64,000 bases of DNA from a virus, in IMG/VR virus record IMGVR_UViG_3300044611_002008, positions 35,837 through 99,836 of that record. One strand, 5' to 3'. Both the position numbers and the translations under genes were made by a program. This document shows, piece after piece, positions 8,282 to 17,800 of the stretch. The notes below the pieces were generated by a model. That model ran no database searches and was not told the DNA's origin. It was given only the letters and a program-made list of their open reading frames with translations. Position 1 is the first letter of the stretch. The number at the start of each line of letters is the position of its first letter.

Positions 8282-9280
8282 ATGAGTAATAAAAGAATTT
8301 TTTACGCTTGCCAGGCAATCGAAATTCAGCCAATAGCCGCAAATGGTACAACAAGTACAGCTGTTAAGCCCAAGGGTGTACAGAGCGTTGGAATGAACAC
8401 CAACTTCAATCTCGAAAAGATCTTCCAGCTTGGTCAAATCGATCTTTATGATAATATCGAGAACAATCCCGAAGTTGAAATCACAGTCAATAAAGTATTT
8501 GACGGAACCGTACCTGTTTATCTTTTAGCGATGGGTGGCGGTCAGGTAGAGGGCAATATAGGCGATTTTGCCAACAACAGAGCAAATGTTAAGCTTGGCA
8601 TCTATAGTGATACCGGCGCCCTAGCTAGTGGCACAGCACAGCACACAGTAACATGCACAGGCATGTATGTTTCCAGTGTTGGTTTTACCTTCCCAACCGA
8701 TGGTAATGCTACAGAAGATGTTACCTTAGTTGGCAACAGTAAGACTTGGAGCGCTGGTGGTCTCAGTGCTTTCGTACCAAGTTCCGGCCCATACACAGCC
8801 CCAGCCACAGCTCGCAGATGGAAGTTCAATAGAGCAGAGAGCGTATTTCCTACTGGCGCAGGTGGTATAGGTAGTACCGCTCCTATTCAAAGCGTATCAG
8901 TAAATGCTGACTTTGGTAGAGAGTCTATTTACGAACTTGGTTCGTATACTCCATATCATAGATACGTCAATTTCCCCGTTGAAGTCACTTCGGAAATTGA
9001 GGTTCTTGCTACTACTGGTGATTATTTAAACATCAGCGAAGCCACATATTCCTGCACCGGAACAGGAGAGGGTAGAGTACAAGATAAAGAAATTAAATTT
9101 GTTATTTGCGGTAGTGGCACAGGAGATAATCTAACTATCGATCTTGGCAAGAAAAACAAGATCACTTCTGTAAACTATCAAGGTGGAGATACTGGTGGTG
9201 GTAATGCTACAATTACTTATAGCTTTACTACAGATAACTACCTTAAGGTCACAGCAAACGGCACCTTCGAGTCTGTTTAA
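8282..9280 (+). CDS. Major tail tube protein
   Basis: 332 residues, rich in Gly, Thr, Ser and Val, starting with a GGAGA ribosome site 7-8 bases before the ATG. It contains a duplicated element: VQSVGMNTNFNLEKIFQLG (residues 37-55) and IQSVSVNADFGRESIYELG in the second half, each followed by a strand of the form EVEITVNKV or EVTSEIEV. This is the tube-protein pattern of phages whose tube subunit has two related sandwich halves. Codons (GGT, GGC, ACC, AAG) are richer in C and G at third positions than in neighbours, as expected of an abundant virion protein. Position before chaperones and tape measure agrees. No sheath gene is adjacent. Confidence 0.75.
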   Translation: MSNKRIFYACQAIEIQPIAANGTTSTAVKPKGVQSVGMNTNFNLEKIFQLGQIDLYDNIENNPEVEITVNKVFDGTVPVYLLAMGGGQVEGNIGDFANNRANVKLGIYSDTGALASGTAQHTVTCTGMYVSSVGFTFPTDGNATEDVTLVGNSKTWSAGGLSAFVPSSGPYTAPATARRWKFNRAESVFPTGAGGIGSTAPIQSVSVNADFGRESIYELGSYTPYHRYVNFPVEVTSEIEVLATTGDYLNISEATYSCTGTGEGRVQDKEIKFVICGSGTGDNLTIDLGKKNKITSVNYQGGDTGGGNATITYSFTTDNYLKVTANGTFESV

Positions 9281-9332
9281 TTTTTGGTTGATTCTAGTCG
9301 GTTATATAGGAATAAAAGGACGGACATTTATT

Positions 9333-9337
9333 AGGAG
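9333..9337 (+). promoter_or_regulatory. Ribosome binding site of a 47-residue gene
   Basis: AGGAG stands five bases before the ATG at 9343. It is one of the better Shine-Dalgarno matches in the window and is the main reason for accepting the very short gene that follows. Confidence 0.6.
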
Positions 9338-9342
9338 AATGT

Positions 9343-9486
9343 ATGGAAGAACTATTTCAGATTATAGGACGACTATATACCGATATGTATAATATGCAAA
9401 AGTATATGGAAGTATTACAGAATAAACTTAAAGAACAGGAACAGGAGCTTCTGGCGCTTAAAAATAAGGGCGCGCAAAACGACTAG
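9343..9486 (+). CDS. 47-residue coiled-coil protein
   Basis: The gene encodes 47 residues, beginning MEELFQIIGRLYTDMYNM and ending in QEQELLALKNKGAQND. The middle and end form one amphipathic helix with heptad-spaced Leu, Met and Ile, so a short coiled coil is likely. A strong AGGAG site precedes it, the stop is 4 bases before the next ATG, and the next gene has no ribosome site of its own, so translation of the next gene may depend on it. It lies in the place of small tail-assembly genes between tube and tape measure. Function unknown. Confidence 0.65.
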   Translation: MEELFQIIGRLYTDMYNMQKYMEVLQNKLKEQEQELLALKNKGAQND

Positions 9487-9490
9487 ATAA

Positions 9491-10528
9491 ATGATTGATC
9501 CGGATATTGCTTTATCTTTATATAGAATTTTTACTGGGGCCCTATTTTTTTATTATGGTGGAGAGCAGTACGAACTAAGGTCTCCATCCAAAGAGATAAG
9601 ATATAAAGCAGAGTTGTTATATAATAATATAATTAATGAAGAAAAATTTCATAATTGGATTAGAGAAGAGAATCTTATTCCGACTATGATATCGTTAGGC
9701 GTTTGGCATATGAATACAGATAATTTGATCAAACAGCTAGAGAATAAATTAGATGCGTTAAAAGTTGACCTATATACTGATAGATTAAAGACTAAAGAAA
9801 CCGAGAATAATAGAAAAAAAATTAAAACAACTCATAAAGAAATAAATAAAATAAGCAACACCAAACTAAATTTTCAGGCCAATACCCTAGAAGGATATGC
9901 CAGCTCTATAAAGAACGAATATATAATATGTTCAACTTTATATAAAAATAATAAAAGGGTTTTTTCTAATTCGCCCAAAGACTCAGCCTCGTATGTTCAT
10001 TTTAATAATATAGTAAACGAAATTAATTCCTATGTACTCTCTGTATCAGATTATAAGTCCATAGCCAGAAGCGCTTTATGGAAATCTTATTGGAATTGTG
10101 GGAATAAAACATCGATATTTTGTAAGTATACTATAGACTTGACAGATGAACAAAGGTCTTTATTAAATATTAGTAGAATGTATGACAGTATATATGAGCA
10201 TCCAGAATGTCCAGAAGATATTGTTATAGAAGATGACGATATGCTGGATGGATGGATGATTATCCAAAAGAAGAATAATGAACAGGCTAAAAAACAAAAA
10301 TTAGGAAACAAAAACGCTAAGATAGAGAATGCTTCTGAAGTTTTTTTAATGACGGACGAACAGGATATTGGAAAGGTATTAGATCTAAATACCGATCAAT
10401 CAAAATTTGTATTACAGGAAAAACTAGGATATATCAATAGCAATAAAGGATCGGAAGTAGAAGATTTTAATTTGCCGGATGTACAGAGAGACTTAATTAC
10501 AAAAGCACAAAGCATGCGTAAACAATAA
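9491..10528 (+). CDS. Tail-assembly region protein, unrecognised
   Basis: 345 residues, highly charged and mainly helical. Residues 75-120 are a Lys/Glu-rich coiled coil (a QLENKLDALKVDL-type heptad), followed by a helical middle, and an acidic stretch EDIVIEDDDMLDGWMIIQ near residue 250. The length is too great for a classical gpG chaperone, but the place between tube and tape measure is that of chaperones. The start lies 4 bases after the small coiled-coil gene with no Shine-Dalgarno sequence, which suggests reinitiation. It could be a tape-measure chaperone or a scaffold-like factor. No enzyme motif was found. Confidence 0.45.
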   Translation: MIDPDIALSLYRIFTGALFFYYGGEQYELRSPSKEIRYKAELLYNNIINEEKFHNWIREENLIPTMISLGVWHMNTDNLIKQLENKLDALKVDLYTDRLKTKETENNRKKIKTTHKEINKISNTKLNFQANTLEGYASSIKNEYIICSTLYKNNKRVFSNSPKDSASYVHFNNIVNEINSYVLSVSDYKSIARSALWKSYWNCGNKTSIFCKYTIDLTDEQRSLLNISRMYDSIYEHPECPEDIVIEDDDMLDGWMIIQKKNNEQAKKQKLGNKNAKIENASEVFLMTDEQDIGKVLDLNTDQSKFVLQEKLGYINSNKGSEVEDFNLPDVQRDLITKAQSMRKQ

Positions 10529-10540
10529 GAGAAAGTTTTT

Positions 10541-10855
10541 ATGAAAAATAAACAAGAGCTAATCAAATCTATAGAGAAAAGAATACAAACTACTATGATA
10601 GGGGCTTTGGCCAGATTCGAAGAGAATTTTGGTCATTTATGGAATACAGAAGAGGATTCTGATGAGGCCGAAAGATTTTGGACAATTTGGGAAAACACCA
10701 GAAATCAAGTTTTGAATAATGGTAATAATCAGTTGAGATCAGCTTTAGACGATTTGGGGAATTATTTGTATAGCTCTGGCAAGCAAGATAAACACAAACA
10801 TCCGTATCGATATAAATTCTATTTTAAAGATGGAGATAGCAGCAATGAAAACTAA
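10541..10855 (+). CDS. Small helical tail-assembly protein
   Basis: 104 residues: a basic N-terminal helix, then FGHLWNTEEDSDEAERFWTIWENT, then RNQVLNNGNNQLRSALDDL, ending in a His/Lys/Tyr-rich tail (KHKHPYRYKFYF). It is not recognised as a known family. It ends inside the start region of the next gene, so the two are coupled. An AGAGAAAG ribosome site precedes the ATG. In position it corresponds to the shorter of the two chaperone genes of many siphophages; whether it shares the fold is unknown. Confidence 0.5.
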   Translation: MKNKQELIKSIEKRIQTTMIGALARFEENFGHLWNTEEDSDEAERFWTIWENTRNQVLNNGNNQLRSALDDLGNYLYSSGKQDKHKHPYRYKFYFKDGDSSNEN

Positions 10856-11729
10856 AACTTTTAAGGTTAAGATCAACGATAGTGATAGAGAAGTACTGGT
10901 TCGTACCCCTTCTTTAAATGACCAGAGAGAAGCTCAAAAGGTTTATAACCAGGCCTTTACAGACGCTATAAAGAGCAAGAGCGTGGTTCGGGCCAAGCTC
11001 GATGACTTACTAGAAGATCAGGGACTATGGAATGCTGAAAAGCAAAAGAAGTTTAACGAGCTTCAAAAGGAGCTACTAGAGGGCGAAAAGAAACTAGCTA
11101 AGGGCGGATTTGGCCTAAATGAAGCTAAGGATCTTGCCATTCGCATGAAGGTTATTAGAGACGAAATCAGAGATTTAATAAGCGTACGAACCTCTTTAGA
11201 TAACCATAGTGCAGAAGGACAGGCAGATAATGCTAGATTTAATTATTTAGTATCATCATGCGTGGTGTATAATGATACCAAAGAGACTGTTTTTTCTAGC
11301 TTGGAAGACTATATGAATAGAGCCACAGAAGAGGTGGCAATATTGGCCGCCCAGAATTTGGCTAATATGTTATATGGTTTGGATAACGATTATGAATCTA
11401 ACTTGCCAGAAAATAAGTTCCTTAAAAAGTATAGATTTGTTGATGATAAATTAAGACTAGTGGACAAAAAAGGAAGACTGATAGACGCGGAAGGCAGGCT
11501 AGTCAATGAAGACGGTAGATTTATTGATGAAGAAGGCAATTTTGTAGATAAGTTCGGCAATAAGGTAGATAAAGATGGTGATTATGTTGTTGACCCTCAA
11601 CCGTTTTTAGATGAAAATGGAAATCCTGTCATTTTGGACGAAGCAAACAATGATAAACAAGAACCAAATACTGAATCTGACAAGACTACAGATCAGTCAT
11701 CAACAGAAAACACAGAGTCTACCACATAA
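10845..11729 (+). CDS. Tail assembly chaperone candidate with seven-residue repeats
   Basis: 294 residues from the ATG at 10845, chosen because GGAG (10832-10835) lies 9 bases upstream; an in-frame ATG at 10830 would add five residues. Residues 1-190 are typical of tail chaperones: a beta start (FKVKINDSDREVLVRTPS), then helices (QREAQKVYNQAF), coiled coil and a hydrophobic NLANMLYGL helix. Near residues 196-250 come seven or eight copies of a seven-residue unit of form R-h-h-D-x-x-G (RLIDAEG, RLVNEDG, RFIDEEG, NFVDKFG, NKVDKDG), followed by an acidic tail. No slippery site for the frameshift seen in other chaperone genes was identified. Confidence 0.5.
   Translation: MKTKTFKVKINDSDREVLVRTPSLNDQREAQKVYNQAFTDAIKSKSVVRAKLDDLLEDQGLWNAEKQKKFNELQKELLEGEKKLAKGGFGLNEAKDLAIRMKVIRDEIRDLISVRTSLDNHSAEGQADNARFNYLVSSCVVYNDTKETVFSSLEDYMNRATEEVAILAAQNLANMLYGLDNDYESNLPENKFLKKYRFVDDKLRLVDKKGRLIDAEGRLVNEDGRFIDEEGNFVDKFGNKVDKDGDYVVDPQPFLDENGNPVILDEANNDKQEPNTESDKTTDQSSTENTESTT
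11433..11593 (+). repeat. Seven-residue (21-base) R-h-h-D-x-x-G repeats
   Basis: In-frame repeats with a 21-base period encode short turns alternating with hydrophobic pairs. The peptide pattern is better kept than the DNA. A beta-roll or string of hairpins is possible. Confidence 0.65.
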
Positions 11730-11758
11730 TTCTTTGTTGCTATCAGATAGTTTTCATT

Positions 11759-11805
11759 CAGAATCCCTAGCGTCTTTTATTGATTCTAGGGATTTTGTTT
11801 TTTAT
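11759..11805 (+). terminator. Rho-independent terminator before tape measure gene
   Basis: A 12-base-pair stem (AATCCCTAG against CTAGGGATT, extended by G-T, A-T and C-G pairs) with a 15-base loop is followed directly by TTTTTT. It separates the tube and chaperone genes from the tape measure gene, which may lower transcription of the latter relative to the abundant tube protein. Confidence 0.75.
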
Positions 11806-11824
11806 TATCCTCCAATTGTATAAA
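11795..11824 (+). promoter_or_regulatory. Possible promoter giving a leaderless tape measure mRNA
   Basis: TTGTTT (11795-11800) and TATAAA (11819-11824) are separated by 18 bases. The predicted start point falls at or within two bases of the ATG at 11830, which has no ribosome site. The -35 match is weak and overlaps the terminator tail, so this is tentative. Confidence 0.3.
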
Positions 11825-11829
11825 ATATT

Positions 11830-14800
11830 ATGTCACAATCGTTTAATTTAACAGCCCAGCTAAATTTAAGAGGACCATCTAATGTTAGAAATATTGTATC
11901 TGATATTAGAAGACAATTGGGGTCAATTTCCGCAGATGTGAACTTACGATTGGACCAAAATGCCTCACGCAATGTTACTCAGCTCAATGCTGCTTTAAGA
12001 AATCTTAACAATACTTTTGGCACTACTCAGACAGCGGCCAGAAATGCTGCAAATGCTATTAGAGATTTTTCTCAGGCGGTCGGTAATGCCGGAGTGGCTA
12101 ATTTACCAAGACAGCTCAATAATGTCGTTACCGCTACACAAAGAGTCGGAGCTACTAGCACCACAGCGGCCAGACAGTTAAATGTTGCTAGAACAGAAAT
12201 GGAAGAGTTCGGAAGACAGTCGGCCTTAGCTATTAGAAGATTTGCTGCATTTAGCTTAGCCACCGGCGCCGTATTTTCTTTTACAGGAGCCATCAATAAA
12301 GGCATAGCCGCATTTATCGAGTTTGATAAAGAATTCGTTAAGCTGCAACAGGTTACAGGCGAATCTGCAGATGGTCTTAAGAGACTATCGAATACTATTA
12401 CGTCATTATCTGTTGATTTTGGAGTAGCATCAGGAGACCTTATCAAAGTATCATCAACATTAGCCCAGGCCGGTTTAAGCGCCAAAGATACCGAGAGAGC
12501 ATTAAAAGCATTGGCTCTTAGTGCTTTAGCTCCGTCTTTTGATGATATGAATAAAACGGTGGAAGGCTCTATTGCTTTGATGAGACAGTTCGGCATTGGA
12601 GCGTCTGATCTAGAAAAAGCGCTAGGCTCTGTTAACTCGGTTGCTGCCAGATTCGCAGTAGAAGCCAGCGATATTATAGCCGCTATTCAGCGTACTGGTG
12701 GAGTGTTCGCTTCTGCTAGTAATGGAGTTAGTCAGGGTACCGATGCTCTTAATGAGTTTATAGCGGTATTTACTAGTATACGAGCCACTACTCGTGAAAG
12801 CGCAGAAACTATTGCTACTGGTTTACGTACTATTTTTACTAGAGTTCAAAGAGGAGGAACTATAGAGGCTCTGAAAGAATTCGGGGTTAATCTAACCGAT
12901 GCAGAGGGCAAGTTCGTTGGAGCATATAAGGCTGTTGAGTTATTGTCTAGAGGATTAAATCAAATAGATCCGAGAGATTTAAAGTTTTCTCAGATTGTTG
13001 AGGAGCTTGGCGGCTTCCGTCAGATCGGTAAGGTTATTCCATTAATTCAGCAATTCGGAACAGCCCAGGAAGCTTTGAAGGTAGCACAGACTGGGCAGGG
13101 GTCTTTGGCGGCAGACGCGGCAACAGCCCAGTTGTCCCTGGCTAATCAGATAGCCAAAGTAAGAGAAGAATTTACTGCTCTTGTAAGAGATATTGGTGGC
13201 TCAGATACTTTTCAGACACTGGCAAAGGGAGCGCTGCAGCTCGCTAGTGGTTTGATTCAAGTAGCGGATAGCGTTAAAGGAGTTTTGCCTATTCTTGGAT
13301 TGATGATGGCCGTTAGAGGAGCTAGTGTAGCGACTCAATATGGTTCTGGTTTTATAGGAGGTCTTCGTAGAGGCAACGCTGGGGGAGCAGCTGCTCCTAG
13401 AAGAAATGCTTATGGGGGTTATATAAGTAGATATAAAAAAGGAGGACCAGTAGATGTTCCAGTTGCTTTGATGCCGGGAGAGGCCGTGGTATATCCTGAA
13501 GCGGTTAAAGAAGTAGGCGTATCTAAATTAAGAAAAATGAATTATGCAGACAGAAAACCTATGGCCAAAGGAGGTAAGGTTGGATTGGTTCCAGGATCTG
13601 GCAATACCGATAGTTTTTATACTACTCTTCCAGAAGGTAGTTTTGTTATAAGAAAAAAGGCTACGGAAGCACTCGGTGGACCAGAAGGTATTTTAGGGTC
13701 TTCGGGTTATCAATACGGCGGTTCTGTGCAAAGATTCCGCGGAGGATCTTCTTCCGGTCTCAAGGAGACGCAAAGAACTCACATAGGACCAAAAGTTCCT
13801 CTTAGTTATCGAGAGGCGATGGCAGCGAAAAAAAGAGGCACCGGTTCACTAAAGGTGGTGAGTGGTAAAACAGAAAGACAAATTAATTTTGAACCCAATA
13901 TATCTACGTTAATAAATCAGAGACTTAGAAGAAAGACAGGAAAAACTGGAGTTACTAAAAAAGAGTTAGTCGAAGACATCTCAAAAAGATCCCCCGAACA
14001 ACTTTTTGGCGATGGAGGCGTACCATCTGTTATATTCAAAGAGTTGCTTGCATCAAAAAAGCTTGAGGGTCTTAAGACGGCCTTGTTGAGAGGTGTTAAG
14101 TCTAGATCTGTACCTCAGACTCTAAGATCAGACTCAGAATTAGACTTTATTCTGGAAAAGAATATTAAACCATATTTATCTAAAATTAATACTCAGGTCG
14201 GTAGTTTGTGGGATGAATTAATGCAGTACCAGGCGCTCACCAATCCTAGAGAGGTTGGTGGTCGTACAACCCTCCCAGCTGTTAAAAAGGTTTTAGGAAA
14301 ATCTTTCGGCTCAACTTTTGCATCTGGAGGTCTTATACAAAAATTTGCCAGAGGTACCTCTAAGCCTTTGGAGGCCATGGGTAAGGCTGATTTACTTAAG
14401 GAAGCAGAAAGGCTAGGAGTCAATATTCCTATAGAGCTTAGACGTTTTCTAGATCCAAGAGCAAAGGGGTCTGAACAGACCAGAGCAAAGATCATTAAAG
14501 ATCTACAAGAAAAAAGAACTATCACCAAAACATCCGAAGAGAATATTGCCAATAGGGCTAAAAACAGAAAATTAGCCGTTGTTGGACTACGAGGCGATAC
14601 GTCCTCTTCTACCGTTACGACTCCGGGACTTAAAGATAAAACAGGAAGACAAAGATTACGAGGGGTCCCAGCGACCCTGCAAACCGGCAGTCTACCAAAT
14701 GATCTAGCGACACAAGTGGAAGATATTATACGTTCTCAATCAGAAAGCATAGTAGCTCAAATAGGTCAAGCTATTGCCAAAGCCGCCGGAACAACACCTA

Positions 14801-17800
14801 TTACGGACCAAAAAAGAATTAGTGAAATTTTAACTAAACAGTTACCCAATTTATCTGGATTGATGTTTGAGAGCGGATTGGCTGTTGCTGGGGCTCCATA
14901 TGATCCTAAATCAAAAGCTATTGATTTTAATATGGGATTAGGTAAAAAATTAGCAAACCTTTTTGGAGTAGATCCTAAAGCATTAACAGACGCCACAAAT
15001 GATGCAACAAAAGAACAGGCTAAAAGAAAACTTACAAAAGGACAATTTGATAGAGGTCGTAGAGATAAGTTAAGGACTAAAAGATTATCTAGAGCTCTTG
15101 GTGGTTTTATAGCTATGGCTAAAGGAGGCATGCCTTTAGTAGACGATCTCCCCAACGCTCCTGGATCTATGTTGCCGATGCCTGGTATGAAACCTGGTTC
15201 TCCATTATATGAAATAATACGTAATGGAGGAGGGGCTATTGATTATGATAGGACTTTGCAAAGAACCACTGGAGATGCAGCATATGCAAGCGCAAAAACT
15301 CCAGAACAAAAAGAAGCGGTTTTAACCAAATATTTCAGAGACCCCCAAGCAAGAATCAAAGATGCTCAAAGTGCTAGATTAACACAATTTGGCAAACAAT
15401 TACAAGAGCTAGTCAAAAAGGGCGTTATACAGCCGAAAAACTTATCTATAATTAGTAAATCTAGTAGAACTCCTGGATTAGCTGAGCATATTAATCAATT
15501 ATTCGGTATACCTGTTCAAAATATGGTATTTACCAGAGGAGGTAGCAAATTACCCGCTCTTGAAGCACTAAGAACTAAAGGGCCTAGAATAAATAGAGTA
15601 GCTAGGGCTTCTGGCGGAGAAGTCCCCATCATGGCTCAGGAAGGGGAATATGTTATTAATAGAAAATCCGCAAAAGCTATAGGATATGGCAATCTTCATA
15701 CATTAAATAAATATCATAGTGGTGGAATAGTACAAAGATTTGCTAGAGGTTCCGATTCTCCTCTTAAGATGGCTATGTCAGGGCAGGGTAGGGTTCAAAT
15801 AGCCAAACAATTGATGGATCAGGGCATGTCTGCTGCCAAAGCATTGGCCGAGGCAACTAAAGCTATTGAGTCTATGTCTCAGGCGGCTCAACAAACGGCT
15901 GCGAGTCTTAAAAAACAATCTCAGAGCGTTGGTTACAGAGGTATGAATGTGTTAGCCGGTAGAGGAGTGGATATTACTACCGGAGGCGTTCTTGATCAAG
16001 CAAAAGAAAAAGAATATAGAGACAATCAAAGAGCTAATAGGGTTGTAAGGAGAGCTTCTAGAACAAGATTAGCTGTTGATACTAATGCTTATGGTCCTTT
16101 GCTGCCTGGCCAAAAGGGTGTTGTTACCAGAACTCCTAGCGCTATAGATAATGCTAGAAACGAAGCCGTTCAATCGGTATTAGGCAGAGAACGAGCTGGC
16201 GGAGCGGGTTCAGTAAAACAAATGATGAGAACTCAATTATCGAATGATAGAAGCTCCCTCAGAGACAGAGTAGCAGCAAGATTCAAAGACAGATACGATG
16301 CCGCGTCCGATCCAGCAGAAAAACAAAAGGTTCAAGATAGAGCTAACAAAGTATTTGCTAGAGCTAATCAATCATTAACGGCAAATGCTCAACAAAATTA
16401 TGTACAGCAAATCAATGCTAAGATGCAGATTGCTCAACAAGCCGCTGCTGATGACGCTGCTGCTAGAATTCGTATTGCTAATTTTGCTAAACAAAGCGCC
16501 ACTGCGGCACAACAACAGCCAACGCTATTTCAAAAAATTACTCAGGGAATTAGTAAAATGGCGACGGCCGCACAAAAGTCTGCTGGTTTTGGCGGCGGAT
16601 CAGGAGGAGGACTAATACCTTCTGGCAGCAGAGGAGCAAATATGATGGCCCAGGCTAGAGATGCTAGGGCTCAAGGTTTACGAGGTCAGGCTTTTAGAGA
16701 TAGCATGGCAGGATCGGCTGGCGGAGGTATAGGTAGTAAAATAGGAAATGCGGCTATGGGGCTTTCCTTTGCCATACCAATGATCGCAGATCAGTTTACG
16801 ACAGCAGACCCAAAAACAGCAGAGCAGGCTAAGAACAATGCTATGATATCTGGTAGTAGCACAGCTATTGGTAGCGCAGCTATGCTTGCCTCTATGGGTC
16901 CTGTTGGCATAGCTGCTGGTATAGTAGCCGGAGCAGCAGGATTAGCTAAAGCATTTACAGACGCAGAAAATGCAGCAAATGATTTTAATAGAGGTTTAAA
17001 GGTAGATAAATTAGAGCAAACGCTTGAGGCAGCAGCCAAGTCCCTAGATAAATTCTCTAAAGACATAAAGAACAACGTATTTGCTACAGACGCCAAGAAA
17101 AATGTAGTAGAAGCCACTAAACAAGCCCAAGCTATCACAGACTCAGACTCACAAACAGTAAAAAGAGGACTATTTAATTTTTTTGACACTGCCGATAATG
17201 GTACGAGCTCAGAGAAACGAGCGGCAGCAGAAAGATCTCAAATATTGGATAAACAAGGGATAATGGCATATTTGCGTTCTACAGAGATGTTTGGTGGGGA
17301 AGACGCTAAATCCAACCGGGCGTTTTCAATGAGTCAAAATATACCAGAACTATCTAGAGAAAGAGCGAAGAATTTTACCGGAGCGGCTGATGCCTCCAGA
17401 CAATTTATAACAAGTAAAATCAGATCAGGATCTTCTATTGAAGGTCTCAAATCGGACAAAGATTTTGCTGGTTTCACTAAAAGCTTAGCTCTTGCAGACG
17501 CAGCGCTACAAGAACAAATTCTAACTATACAAAATAATACTTCGTTAGAAGAAAATAAAAAGAAAGCTCTCATAGATAGTACTATTGCGACAGTAGCAGA
17601 CGCTAAAGCCAGAGAAATTCAGTCTCAAACTCTAAAAGAGATGGATCTAGAAGCTCTTAGCAAGTCTACTATTGTTTTACAAAATAGCTTAGAGAGAATG
17701 TTTCAAAATATGGAACAGTCTATTATGGCGAATGCTTTTGCGCTAGATAAGCTTACCGCTAGTGCAGAGCTCACCACCTCAGCACTATCAGGATCTGCCA

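Noticed and set aside
11611-11823. 70-residue frame overlapping the end of the chaperone-like gene
   Set aside because: It runs through the terminator hairpin and has no ribosome site or slippery sequence; no evidence for a programmed frameshift.
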